This document shows positions 7,646 to 16,133 of a stretch of 64,000 nucleotides of DNA, piece after piece. The number at the start of each line of letters is the position of its first letter. The stretch's first letter is position 1. Under the pieces are notes generated by a model. That model worked only from the letters and a program-made list of their open reading frames with translations, had not been told where the DNA came from and did no database searches. Source of the DNA: Sphingorhabdus sp. (GTDB lineage: Bacteria > Pseudomonadota > Alphaproteobacteria > Sphingomonadales > Sphingomonadaceae); assembly GCA_028279555.1 (NCBI GenBank), contig JANQNO010000005.1:496001-560000 (forward strand). The letters run 5' to 3'. The position numbers were made by a program, and so were the translations under genes.

Positions 7646-10361
7646 CTTTCATCGCCGAGGCATCAGCCAAATCTTCCTCCTCGGCCTTGTCATCGGTGCC
7701 TTCGGCTTGCTCATCGTCATTGTCTTCGATCTTGGCCGCGCTCACAACATGCTCTCCTTCGCCCACTTTGAACAGGCGGACGCCGGCAGAACCTCGGCCA
7801 ATGACGCGAAGGCTATCGAGCGGAGTCCTGATCAGCTTGGCCTGGTCAGTGACGAGCATAAGCTGATCCTGTTTGGTAGCAGGGAAGCTTGCAACAACAA
7901 GTCCGTTGCGCTCGATATTGTCGATATTGGTCACGCCCTGTCCGCCGCGGCCGATGCGGCGATATTCATACGCGCTCGACATTTTGCCATAGCCATTGGC
8001 GCATATCGTCAGAATATATTGTTCGCGCTCTTCGAGTTCAGCGAAACGTTCGGGCGAAAGATCGGGTTCGCCCTCTTTCTCTGCCTTCCAGGGGGCAAAG
8101 CGAAGATAGTTCTCCCTTTCCTCCGCCGTCGTCCCGGTGCTTCCCAGGATCGAGAGCGAAATGACTTCGTCATCTCCTTTGAGGTTCATCCCGCGCACGC
8201 CAATGCCGCTCCGGCTCTTGGTTTCGCGCGCATCGCTGGCAGCAAAACGGATGGCTTTACCATTGCGGCTTGCAAGCAGAACATCATCGTCTTCGGTCAG
8301 CAGGCTGACACCAACAAGCCGATCACCACTGCCTTCCACAAAGCCCATCGCAATTTTGCCGTTGCTGGGGACGTTGGTAAAAGCATCCATGCTGTTTCGC
8401 CGCACCATACCCTGGGCCGTGGCAAATATGATATTCAGATCTGCCCATTCGGCTTCATCTTCCGGCAGCGGCAGGACGTTGGTGATGGATTCTCCGTCAT
8501 CCAAGGGCAGGAGGTTGACCATGGGCCGACCCTTGGTCTGAGGTCCGCCTTCCGGCAGTTTCCAGACCTTGAGCCTATAAACACGCCCGGTATTGGAGAA
8601 AAACAGGACCGGCGTATGCGTCGAAGTGACGAACATCTCGATAACGACATCTTCTTCCTTCGTCGCCATGCCGGCACGGCCTTTGCCCCCGCGATTTTGG
8701 GCGCGGAAAGTCGCGAGCGGCGTGCGCTTGATATAGCCACCATGGGTGACGGTGACGACCATATCCTCGCGTTCCATCAGGTCTTCGTCTTCAAGACCAT
8801 CCCAGCTTGCCGTAATTTCGCAGATACGCGGGGTCGCGAATTCATCGCGAAGGGACACAAGCTCTTCGCGCATGACAGCAAATAGCTTGCTGCGATCAGC
8901 CAGAATAGAGAGATATTCTTCAATTTTTCCTGCAAGCTCTTTTAATTCTTTGGCTATTTCATCGCGACCAAGAGCCGTAAGCCGGTGCAGCCTCAGCTCC
9001 AATATTGCACGAACCTGCAACTCCGTAAGCTGGTAGCTGTCGCCATCGATCTCTGTCTCTGTGGCCTCGACCAGCTTGATATAAGGCGCGATTTCGGTAA
9101 CCGGCCATTCGCGATCGAGCAGCGCTGCCCTTGCCTCTGCCGGGCTAGCGGAGCCGCGGATGATCCGCACAACCTCGTCCATATTGCTGACCGCCACGAC
9201 CAGGCCAAGCAGGATATGCGCGCGGTCCCGGGCCTTGTTGAGCTCATATTTGGTCCGCCGGGTGATAACCTCTTCGCGGAAGCGGACGAAGGCCTCTATA
9301 ATATCGCGGAGATTGAGCACTTCGGGCCGGCCGCTGCGTATGGCAAGCATGTTGGCCGGGAAACTCGCCTGCGCCGGTGTATGACGCCAAAGCTGGTTGA
9401 GCACCACTTCGGCGGTGGCATCGCGTTTCAGGTCGATGACGACCCGAACGCCCTGACGGCTCGATTCATCGCGAATATCCGAAATGCCTTCAATTCGCTT
9501 GTCTTTTGCCGCTTCGGCTATTTTTTCGACCAGACCCGATTTGCCGACCTGGAAGGGAATGGAGGTAAGAACGATCGACTGGCGGTCGCCGCGGCCTTCC
9601 TCTATTTCGTGCCTTGCGCGCATCATGATCGAGCCCTTGCCCTCGCTATAGGCACTGCGCGCGCCGCCCCGGCCCAAAATCAGCGGGCCGGTCGGAAAGT
9701 CGGGGGCAGGGACAAACTCGATCAACTCGTCGACGGTAATCCCCGGATTGTCCATATAGGCAAGGCAAGCCCCAATGACTTCGCCCAGATTGTGGGGCGG
9801 AATATTGGTGGCCATACCCACGGCTATGCCGCCTGCACCGTTGACCAGCAGATTGGGAAAACGTGCGGGCAAAACATGCGGTTCGTCACGGCTGCCATCA
9901 TAGTTGGGCTGGAAATCGACCGTGTCCTTGTCGAGATCGTCCAGCAGGCTGTTGGCGACCTTTGCCAGCCTTGCTTCGGTATAACGCATCGATGCCGGCG
10001 GATCGGGATCCATCGATCCGAAATTCCCCTGGCCATCGATCAGCGGCACACGCATTGACCAGTCTTGCGTCATCCGCGCTAGTGCCTCGTAAATCGCGCT
10101 GTCGCCATGGGGATGATAGTTGCCCATGACATCGCCGACTATCTTGGCCGATTTGCGGTAGGCACGACCGGCGACAAACCCGCCCTCCTGGCTGGCGAAA
10201 AGTATCCTGCGATGTACCGGCTTAAGGCCGTCGCGAACGTCGGGAAGCGCGCGGCTCACGATAACGGACATGGCATAGTCGAGGTAGCTCGACTTCATTT
10301 CGTCGATAATGTCGACGGGCGCAATGTCCGAAGATTCCGGCGTATTTGGTTCGTCGCTCAA
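7635..10361 (-). CDS. gyrA: DNA gyrase subunit A
   Basis: The 908-residue A subunit of the type II topoisomerase that introduces negative supercoils. The N-terminal winged-helix/tower part holds the catalytic tyrosine in SMRYTEARL (Tyr127). The quinolone region reads [15 protein letters not shown], with Ser at the E. coli position 83 (here 88) and Glu, not Asp, at position 87 (here 92). The C-terminal beta-pinwheel starts with [11 protein letters not shown], a one-residue variant of the GyrA box QRRGGKG, and ends in an acidic Asp/Glu-rich tail. The start codon is TTG at 10361; no better in-frame ATG precedes the conserved N-terminus. It overlaps the downstream dioxygenase by 11 bases. Confidence 0.97.
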   Translation of the reverse strand: MSDEPNTPESSDIAPVDIIDEMKSSYLDYAMSVIVSRALPDVRDGLKPVHRRILFASQEGGFVAGRAYRKSAKIVGDVMGNYHPHGDSAIYEALARMTQDWSMRVPLIDGQGNFGSMDPDPPASMRYTEARLAKVANSLLDDLDKDTVDFQPNYDGSRDEPHVLPARFPNLLVNGAGGIAVGMATNIPPHNLGEVIGACLAYMDNPGITVDELIEFVPAPDFPTGPLILGRGGARSAYSEGKGSIMMRARHEIEEGRGDRQSIVLTSIPFQVGKSGLVEKIAEAAKDKRIEGISDIRDESSRQGVRVVIDLKRDATAEVVLNQLWRHTPAQASFPANMLAIRSGRPEVLNLRDIIEAFVRFREEVITRRTKYELNKARDRAHILLGLVVAVSNMDEVVRIIRGSASPAEARAALLDREWPVTEIAPYIKLVEATETEIDGDSYQLTELQVRAILELRLHRLTALGRDEIAKELKELAGKIEEYLSILADRSKLFAVMREELVSLRDEFATPRICEITASWDGLEDEDLMEREDMVVTVTHGGYIKRTPLATFRAQNRGGKGRAGMATKEEDVVIEMFVTSTHTPVLFFSNTGRVYRLKVWKLPEGGPQTKGRPMVNLLPLDDGESITNVLPLPEDEAEWADLNIIFATAQGMVRRNSMDAFTNVPSNGKIAMGFVEGSGDRLVGVSLLTEDDDVLLASRNGKAIRFAASDARETKSRSGIGVRGMNLKGDDEVISLSILGSTGTTAEERENYLRFAPWKAEKEGEPDLSPERFAELEEREQYILTICANGYGKMSSAYEYRRIGRGGQGVTNIDNIERNGLVVASFPATKQDQLMLVTDQAKLIRTPLDSLRVIGRGSAGVRLFKVGEGEHVVSAAKIEDNDDEQAEGTDDKAEEEDLADASAMKDAD

Positions 10362-10696
10362 GGGGATTGTTTTCCTTGCCAGTTTCGGGTTGTAGATCTT
10401 TAAACGAACGCGTGCTCAATCACCAGCAAATTGGCCGGTAAAAGCCGTTTTTTGGACAGTTTTTCCACAAGCAATATCGGATTTTCCTCGATATCGCGGG
10501 ATGGGGCTATCGAATACAGGGATTTGAGCACGCCTGCGAGTGAAATCGCCGCTGCCAGCCGTATTTTACATTTCCATTCAAGGCCAATTCAGCATGTTGC
10601 CGCTAAGGGGGTGCACAAGGGCAAAAAACTTGTCTATGCGCCCAAAGCAAATTATCAATTTGCCGGACAGGAAACTGGCATCTTTCGGAGGAATCT
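10362..10696. other. 335-base intergenic region between gyrA and a divergent secreted-protein gene
   Basis: This gap must hold the divergent promoters of gyrA (minus) and the secreted repeat protein (plus). An open frame of 89 codons runs from a TTG at 10431 to 10700 but overlaps the strong ribosome site and start of the next gene and has no recognisable protein character, so it is not called. No convincing hairpin or tRNA was seen. Confidence 0.5.
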
Positions 10697-11992
10697 ATGA
10701 ACATTTTTTCATCGACCAAGGCGGTGCTGCTAGCGGCTGCCGCGATGATGCCGCTATCGGCTATTCCGTTGGCACCCGTCGCGCATGCACAGGAAGCCGC
10801 ATCCGAGGCGCCGCAGCCCAAACCATCACGCAAATTCAATCGGGTCTACAATGAGGGAATTGGCACGCTTCAGTCGGGCGATGCAGCCGCGATAGCCGCA
10901 GCGATCCAGTCGATGCGCAGTGAGGTCAAAAACGACGATGACCGGTATTTGCTGGGCAGCTACCTTCTGAATGCTGGTAACAAAACGAGCGATGATGCAC
11001 TGAAGCTGGAAGGCTATGGGATATTGGCGGAAAACGCCCTGACGCCTAACAAGAATAAGGCCCTGGCCAACTATTTCCGCGGTATGTTGCTGCATAATGC
11101 TGGGCAGAAAAACGAAGCCTCTGCAGCCTTTGCCGCGAGTTCGCAAGCGTCGGTCGGAAGCGGACAGTCTGAGGTCAATATTGCCGACTTCTATCGCAAA
11201 AGTAACGAACACGCACTGGCTGTGGAATGGATGGTCCGGGGCATCGATAAGCAGGCCGCAGCGGGCCAGGAAGTTCCCGATAACTGGTATAGTTTTTTAG
11301 GGTCGACCGCGAATGCCTCGGGCAATGCTGCGCTCATTCACCGGGCAATGGTCGAAATAGTAAGCCGCAGCCCGAGAAAGGACTATCTGCGTGATGCCCT
11401 GACCCTGTATAACCGCGATAATGACTTGGTGAATCAGGAAACACTTGATTTTCTGCGCCTTTTGCGCCGACAAAAAGCGCTGCATTCCAGCCGTCTCTAC
11501 AGTGAATATGTCGAGATGGCCGACGCGCGTAGGTATCCAGCAGAGGTTGTTGCCGTTCTCGATGAAGGCTTTGCGGACGGCACCATCAGCAAGAGCGAAG
11601 TGACATTTGCCGAAAGTTACAACGATGCCAAGTCGCGGATGGCAGGGCTGCGAGCAAGTTTTGACCAGGATGAGAGAGAGTCGCTTTCAAGTTCAAATGG
11701 CTTTCTGGCAATGCTGACGGGGGACGCACTTTTCTCGTTTGGAGAATATGCGCGCGCGCAGAAAATGTATGAAGCTGCGATCAGCAAGGGCGGCATTGTC
11801 GACAATGATGGTAGAGACCAGACAGACCGTGCCAGAATGCGGCTGGCGATCACCAAGGTCAACCAGGGCGATATAGCCGGTGCAAAAGCTGACTTTTCGG
11901 CTATTTCGAGCAAGCATCGGAAGGCAATTGCGGAATACTGGCTGGCGACATTGGGTGACAGTGCTGCTGCGGATACTGCAACCGCGAGTTGA
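10697..11992 (+). CDS. secreted tetratricopeptide-like repeat protein
   Basis: A 431-residue protein starting after a strong GGAGGAA ribosome site. Residues 1-33 are a Sec signal peptide (hydrophobic core VLLAAAAMMPLSAIPLAP, likely cleavage after AHA). The mature part is helical and Ala-rich, with repeated helix-turn-helix units such as ALANYFRGMLLHNAGQKNEA and ALFSFGEYARAQKMYEAAI that look like tetratricopeptide repeats. Such proteins usually act as periplasmic protein-binding scaffolds. It is a single gene between gyrA and a convergent Lrp-type regulator; no partner is evident. Confidence 0.6.
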   Translation: MNIFSSTKAVLLAAAAMMPLSAIPLAPVAHAQEAASEAPQPKPSRKFNRVYNEGIGTLQSGDAAAIAAAIQSMRSEVKNDDDRYLLGSYLLNAGNKTSDDALKLEGYGILAENALTPNKNKALANYFRGMLLHNAGQKNEASAAFAASSQASVGSGQSEVNIADFYRKSNEHALAVEWMVRGIDKQAAAGQEVPDNWYSFLGSTANASGNAALIHRAMVEIVSRSPRKDYLRDALTLYNRDNDLVNQETLDFLRLLRRQKALHSSRLYSEYVEMADARRYPAEVVAVLDEGFADGTISKSEVTFAESYNDAKSRMAGLRASFDQDERESLSSSNGFLAMLTGDALFSFGEYARAQKMYEAAISKGGIVDNDGRDQTDRARMRLAITKVNQGDIAGAKADFSAISSKHRKAIAEYWLATLGDSAAADTATAS

Positions 11993-12024
11993 CAAGTATA
12001 GGTAAAGCCAGCCGCCGGGCTTAC

Positions 12025-12498
12025 TTATTCCGCGATAGGTACGCCAGGATGGTCCTTGGCCGTCCGGATAGTCAGTGACGTCTTGACGCTGCTGACATTG
12101 GGCGCAGAGGTGAGCTGCGATGTCAGCAATTCCTGAAAGGCTTGCAGGTCTTTCGACACAATCTTCAAAATGAAGTCGATCTCACCATTCAGCATGTGAC
12201 ACTCGCGGATTTCGGGAATACTGCCGATATGGGCCTCAAAGGCGCGCAAATCCTCTTCTGCCTGACTCTTTAGGCTGACCATGGCAAAAACGGTAATAGT
12301 ATATCCCAGCGCCAGCGGGTTAACATCGGCATGATAGGAACGAATGATACCCGATTCTTCCAGAGCGCGCATGCGGCGCAAACAGGGAGGAGCCGTCAGA
12401 CCGACTTTTGAGGCCAGATCGACATTCGTGACCCGGCCATTTTCCTGTAACTCTGCCAATAGCTTCATATCTATCGCATCGAGGTTCATATTTGCCAT
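12025..12498 (-). CDS. Lrp/AsnC-family transcriptional regulator
   Basis: A 157-residue protein. The N-terminal winged helix-turn-helix reads DMKLLAELQENGRVTNVDLA followed by the recognition helix in VGLTAPPCLRRMRALEESG. The C-terminal half is the RAM ligand-binding domain (VFAMVSLKSQAEEDLRAFEA and ECHMLNGEIDFILK). These regulators sense amino acids and control their metabolism; the effector here is not predictable. A perfect 15-base A/T palindrome lies 36 bases upstream of the start and may be its own operator. Confidence 0.92.
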   Translation of the reverse strand: MANMNLDAIDMKLLAELQENGRVTNVDLASKVGLTAPPCLRRMRALEESGIIRSYHADVNPLALGYTITVFAMVSLKSQAEEDLRAFEAHIGSIPEIRECHMLNGEIDFILKIVSKDLQAFQELLTSQLTSAPNVSSVKTSLTIRTAKDHPGVPIAE

Positions 12499-12534
12499 AT
12501 TCTTGATATTTCCGTCTCCAAAAGCTCTTGATGG

Positions 12535-12549
12535 TATAATTAAATTATA
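12535..12549. promoter_or_regulatory. 15-base A/T palindrome upstream of the Lrp/AsnC gene, candidate operator
   Basis: TATAATT-A-AATTATA is a perfect inverted repeat with one central base, located 37-51 bases before the start of the Lrp/AsnC gene. Lrp-family proteins commonly autoregulate through A/T-rich palindromes of about 15 bases. The left arm also resembles a -10 element, so promoter and operator may coincide. The assignment is inference from position and symmetry. Confidence 0.45.
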
Positions 12550-12669
12550 GCCAATTGCAATTGTCCCATAGTGTGACGTGGCGATTTTGCGCCTTCCTTG
12601 GTCGCGACCGAACAGTTATCAAAAGTGGAAAATCAAAAGTAAACAATACCGCTGGGAAAGTCCGTTTTT

Positions 12670-14346
12670 TTGCGCTTCGATGACCGCCTTGAAACCGCTC
12701 TGCGTCACGCAGCCGACGACAAAATTTCTGCAGCGACCCAATGGAAACAACTCATCGACATTCTGGCCCAGGATCCCGGCGACTTTCCGGTCGAGGATGT
12801 CTCCCGCGGGCTTAAACAGGCGCGCGAACTCGTTTCCCATACAAAGAAACCAGACCGGCTTGCCTCGGTCAATAATCTGTTTGGCAGAATAAGGAGCGCG
12901 CCGCTTGTTCAGCTCTTGTCTGCCGACGAGCCGGAGATAGCCGCAGCGGCCATTGCCGGCGGGCGGCTTAACGATGATGAATGGGCAGACCTCGTTCCAC
13001 ATCTTTCGGTGAGAGCGCGGGGTTTTTTGCGCAACAGAAGAGATTTGGGGCCACGAACTTCAAAAGCGCTGGCGATCTGGTCGGCCGCAGATTTTGCACT
13101 TCCGTACGAGATTGTCGGCGAAGGAGGAGATGAGCAAGCTGTAGCTGTCCCACCTCAAACCGGCACCCAGCCACAGCAAAAAAATGCGGAGCCGACGCAA
13201 ATAGGCGCGATTGTCGAACGCATTGAAAAGCTGCGGCGGGATCGCGAACTGCATGGCGGCATGCAATTGCCGCTTGAAGGCGGCGAAGCGGCCGAGCCTG
13301 TACCGGCCAGCGAGATTAGATTCGAAACCGACGATCATGGCACGATCTGCTGGGCGGAGGGCGTTCCGCAAGGCTCGATCATCGGAATCGGTATTGCAGA
13401 GGCAGCTTTCGATGCCGGTCCTGGCCCCGATGCCGCTGGCGCATCGGCCTTCCGCCAACGCATGCCGCTTGAAAATGCAAGGATGCGCCTGCTCGGTTCA
13501 CCCATTGTCGAGGGCGACTGGCGCATTAATGCTGCTCCATTCTTTGACTCGATGAGCGGTCGTTTTCGTGGTTATAGGGGTATATTGAGGCGGCCTACCA
13601 TCGCCGAAAGTCCCAAGATGGAGGGCAGCGAACTTGCTGGCGGCGAGCATATGCAGCAGCTCGTGCATGAGCTGCGCACGCCGCTTGGAGCGATTATCGG
13701 TTTCGCCGAGATTATCGAGCAGCAGCTTTTCGGACCTGTTTCGCACGACTATCGCGTTTTGGCACAGAGCATTTTGACCGATGCGCAAAGATTGCTGGCC
13801 GGATTCGACGATCTGGCGGTGGCAAGCAAGCTGGAAACCGGGCAATTTTCTGTCGAAAACGGAACGACAGATTGCAACTGGCTTGCAAACAGGCTGGCAG
13901 AACGGCTGTCCATATTGAGCGAAAAGCTCGATGTGACTTTGAATTTGGCCAAGGCCGATCCCGTGCGCCCGTTTATGACAGACAGCGAACTCACCGAACG
14001 GATCTTTTCCAGATTGCTGTCGGCTGTGATTATCGGCTGTCAGCGCGGCGAGGAGCTGGGAGGACGATTCCACACTGATCTCAGCGTTGTGCCGACCAAC
14101 CATTTCATTCTGGCACTCCCGGAAAAGCTGCGCGATATGGGAGAGGAAGATTTGCTGGGTTCCGGTCCGGGCGCTATCGATGACAGCGAAGCCTCGCCGC
14201 TCCTCGGTTTGGGCTTTTCGCTGCGTTTGGTTCGCAATCTGGCACGCAAGGCGCAAGGCGATTTACGCTTTGACAATGAACGGCTGCTATTAACCCTACC
14301 CGCTGCGCGAAGCAGCAATGTGTATTCAAGGGGCACAGAAAGGTAG
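12670..14346 (+). CDS. sensor histidine kinase with degenerate ATPase domain
   Basis: A 558-residue cytoplasmic protein; the likely start is TTG 12670 (an in-frame stop lies at 12640). Residues 1-145 are a helical domain, 215-310 look PAS-like, and the HisKA H-box is intact (LVHELRTPLGAIIGF, His333). The ATPase half is eroded: where an N-box Asn should stand the sequence is RLLSAVIIG (Ala452), no clear G1 DxGxG loop is present, and only a remnant of G2 (LLGLGFSLRLVRNLA) remains. It could be a phosphotransfer or scaffold pseudokinase. The polysaccharide deacetylase gene starts 6 bases after it, so the two probably form an operon. Confidence 0.75.
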   Translation: MRFDDRLETALRHAADDKISAATQWKQLIDILAQDPGDFPVEDVSRGLKQARELVSHTKKPDRLASVNNLFGRIRSAPLVQLLSADEPEIAAAAIAGGRLNDDEWADLVPHLSVRARGFLRNRRDLGPRTSKALAIWSAADFALPYEIVGEGGDEQAVAVPPQTGTQPQQKNAEPTQIGAIVERIEKLRRDRELHGGMQLPLEGGEAAEPVPASEIRFETDDHGTICWAEGVPQGSIIGIGIAEAAFDAGPGPDAAGASAFRQRMPLENARMRLLGSPIVEGDWRINAAPFFDSMSGRFRGYRGILRRPTIAESPKMEGSELAGGEHMQQLVHELRTPLGAIIGFAEIIEQQLFGPVSHDYRVLAQSILTDAQRLLAGFDDLAVASKLETGQFSVENGTTDCNWLANRLAERLSILSEKLDVTLNLAKADPVRPFMTDSELTERIFSRLLSAVIIGCQRGEELGGRFHTDLSVVPTNHFILALPEKLRDMGEEDLLGSGPGAIDDSEASPLLGLGFSLRLVRNLARKAQGDLRFDNERLLLTLPAARSSNVYSRGTER

Positions 14347-14351
14347 GGCAG

Positions 14352-15362
14352 ATGGCAAAAGCGGCGCAGGCCATGAATAATGCTGCCTGCCGCCCGAAGC
14401 GCCAAGGCGAGGCGCTGGATTTGTCTTCGCTGCAAGGCCCGCGCTTTGTTGTCACAGTCGATACCGAAGAAGAATTTGACTGGGACGCGCCCTTCACCCG
14501 CGACAAGCATGGCCTGGGGCATGTGAATTCAATCCCGCGTTTCCAGGCGCAATGCGAAGATCACGGCGTAAAGCCGGTCTATCTCGTCGACTGGCCGATA
14601 GTGAAGGATGCTGCTTCGGTTGAAACCCTTGGCCGGTTTGTAACAACCGGCAAGGCATCGGTGGGTGTCCAGCTCCATCCCTGGGTCAACCCTCCATTTG
14701 ATGAGGAGGTAAGCAGCCGCAACAGCTATGCCTGCAATCTTCCGCCCGAACTCGAAAGGGCGAAGCTCACCAGGCTGACCGAGGCAATCATCGCGAAATT
14801 CGGCGTTCAACCGGATATCTACCGGGCCGGGCGCTATGGCGCTGGACCGGCAACGCCAGGCATTCTCAAAGATCTGGGCATCCGCATCGACACGTCGGTT
14901 CGGTCGCGTTTCGATTATCAGTCGCAAAGCGGGCCCAACTATGCAGATAAGCCACTATTCCCATACTGGATCGATGAATCGCTGATCGAGCTTCCGGTTA
15001 CCACGGTTTTTGCTGGAAGCCTGAGGCGCGCAGGCGATGCGCTGTTTTCGCGCCACTTGGCATCCAGCACCTCACACTCGATTATGGCGAGGCTGGGATT
15101 GGTCGAGCGCATCGCGCTGACCCCTGAAGGCATTCCTCTGACAAAGGCTAAAAAAGGCATCGATCGGGCACTGGAAGAGAATATTCCGATATTGAATTTC
15201 TCCTTTCATTCGCCATCGCTTGCGGTCGGTCATACGCCTTATGTGCGTTCCGAAGATGATCTGGAATCGCTCTATCAATGGTGGGAAGGGGTCTATCGCC
15301 ATCTGGACAAATGCGGGGTGAAGCCGGTGTCGGTGGAGGAAATTGCCGCCCTGATCGATTGA
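14352..15362 (+). CDS. polysaccharide deacetylase-family protein
   Basis: A 336-residue NodB-fold protein. Visible motifs are VVTVDTEEEFDWD near the N-terminus (the catalytic Asp and metal-binding acid of the first motif), VQLHPWVNPP (motif 2 His) and YRAGRYGAGPAT (motif 3 Arg). Members remove N-acetyl or O-acetyl groups from cell-wall or extracellular glycans. There is no signal peptide, so it may act in the cytoplasm on lipid-linked or nucleotide-linked substrates, or be exported otherwise. It follows the degenerate histidine kinase by 6 bases. Confidence 0.8.
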   Translation: MAKAAQAMNNAACRPKRQGEALDLSSLQGPRFVVTVDTEEEFDWDAPFTRDKHGLGHVNSIPRFQAQCEDHGVKPVYLVDWPIVKDAASVETLGRFVTTGKASVGVQLHPWVNPPFDEEVSSRNSYACNLPPELERAKLTRLTEAIIAKFGVQPDIYRAGRYGAGPATPGILKDLGIRIDTSVRSRFDYQSQSGPNYADKPLFPYWIDESLIELPVTTVFAGSLRRAGDALFSRHLASSTSHSIMARLGLVERIALTPEGIPLTKAKKGIDRALEENIPILNFSFHSPSLAVGHTPYVRSEDDLESLYQWWEGVYRHLDKCGVKPVSVEEIAALID

Positions 15363-15467
15363 ATGTAGGCTGGGTGGACATTTGCGCTTGGCAACACAGA
15401 GTCGTTGGGCTATCGGGCGCGTCGGCGTTCGAGCCTGATCGCAAGCCTCGCGGCTTTAACGGTTTCA

Positions 15468-15544
15468 GGGCCTGTAGCTCAGTTGGTTAGAGCTGGCCGC
15501 TCATAACGGCTAGGTCGGGGGTTCGAGTCCCTCCGGGCCCACCA
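15468..15544 (+). tRNA. tRNA with CAT anticodon, probably tRNA-Ile2 (lysidine type)
   Basis: A complete cloverleaf of 77 bases with encoded CCA: a 7-bp acceptor stem GGGCCTG/CGGGCCC (one G-T pair), the D arm GCTC...GAGC, the anticodon loop CTCATAA on a GGCCG/CGGCT stem, and the T arm GGGGGTTCGAGTCCCTC. A CAT anticodon means elongator Met or Ile2. The GC-rich acceptor and the CCGCTCATAACGG anticodon arm look more like alphaproteobacterial Ile2, but this was not tested. Confidence 0.9.
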
Positions 15545-15602
15545 GCCTTTGCTGCGGTCGTCGCGACGCCGAGCCGTGTCTTGGACACGGGAATGAAATT
15601 GT

Positions 15603-15679
15603 CGGGGAGTGGCGCAGCCTGGTAGCGCACCTGTTTTGGGTACAGGGGGTCGCTGGTTCGAATCCAGTCTCCCCGACCA
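15603..15679 (+). tRNA. tRNA-Pro (TGG anticodon)
   Basis: A complete 77-base cloverleaf with encoded CCA. Acceptor CGGGGAG/CTCCCCG, D arm GCGCAGCCTGGTAGCGC, anticodon stem CCTGT/ACAGG with loop TTTGGGT giving TGG, and a T arm with GGTTCGAATCC. The starting C of the acceptor and the D-arm sequence are typical of bacterial tRNA-Pro. It lies 58 bases after the CAT tRNA. Confidence 0.95.
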
Positions 15680-15690
15680 TTTCATTCGGC

Positions 15691-15960
15691 TCAGTTCTGT
15701 GGTTCGTTTTCCAGATCGTTGGCCTTCGGGCGCGATGCGCGAATTTCTTCCTTGGCATCGGCTTCGACCAGTGCTGCCGCTTCTGCCGCGGCTTTTTCGA
15801 TCGATTTGGCGTCCTGCTCTATCTTCGGGCTGATCGCCTTGTCGCCGGTCACCTGCGGTTCTTCGATAGCCGCGGCCTCGCCAGCGGCTTCTTTATCCTG
15901 GTCTTCGTCGCCCGAAGAACATGCGGCGAGCAATAGCAGGGCAGGCAAGACAAGTCTCAT
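15691..15960 (-). CDS. small Ala/Glu-rich lipoprotein
   Basis: The start at ATG 15960 gives an 89-residue product with a textbook lipoprotein signal: VLPALLLLAAC, with the lipobox Cys at about residue 14, followed by SSGDED. The mature part is charged and Ala/Glu/Lys-rich, probably helical and coiled. The frame is open upstream to 16104, but that extension puts the signal peptide in the middle and is rejected. No function is recognisable. It is convergent with the tRNA pair and divergent from ettA. Confidence 0.7.
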   Translation of the reverse strand: MRLVLPALLLLAACSSGDEDQDKEAAGEAAAIEEPQVTGDKAISPKIEQDAKSIEKAAAEAAALVEADAKEEIRASRPKANDLENEPQN

Positions 15961-16133
15961 AGTTCTATAGTTCCCGGGTGGTCCGCGGCGGCAAAATGGC
16001 TTGTCATGGATGCCGTCATAGCCCGCGGCACAAAGTTTGCAAATCCCGCGATCATTCTTTGCCGACTTGCGGGGAATCGGGCGCGCCGCTAGGGAAGCCC
16101 GCAAATATTCTCCTCACTCCAGAAAGTCTGAAG

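Noticed and set aside
7707-10058. Long plus-strand frames of 392 and 357 codons
   Set aside because: Both lie opposite gyrA and show no domain; gyrA is intact on the minus strand.
10431-10700. 89-codon frame before the repeat-protein gene
   Set aside because: It starts with TTG, overlaps the strong ribosome site and start of the next gene and has no protein-like pattern.
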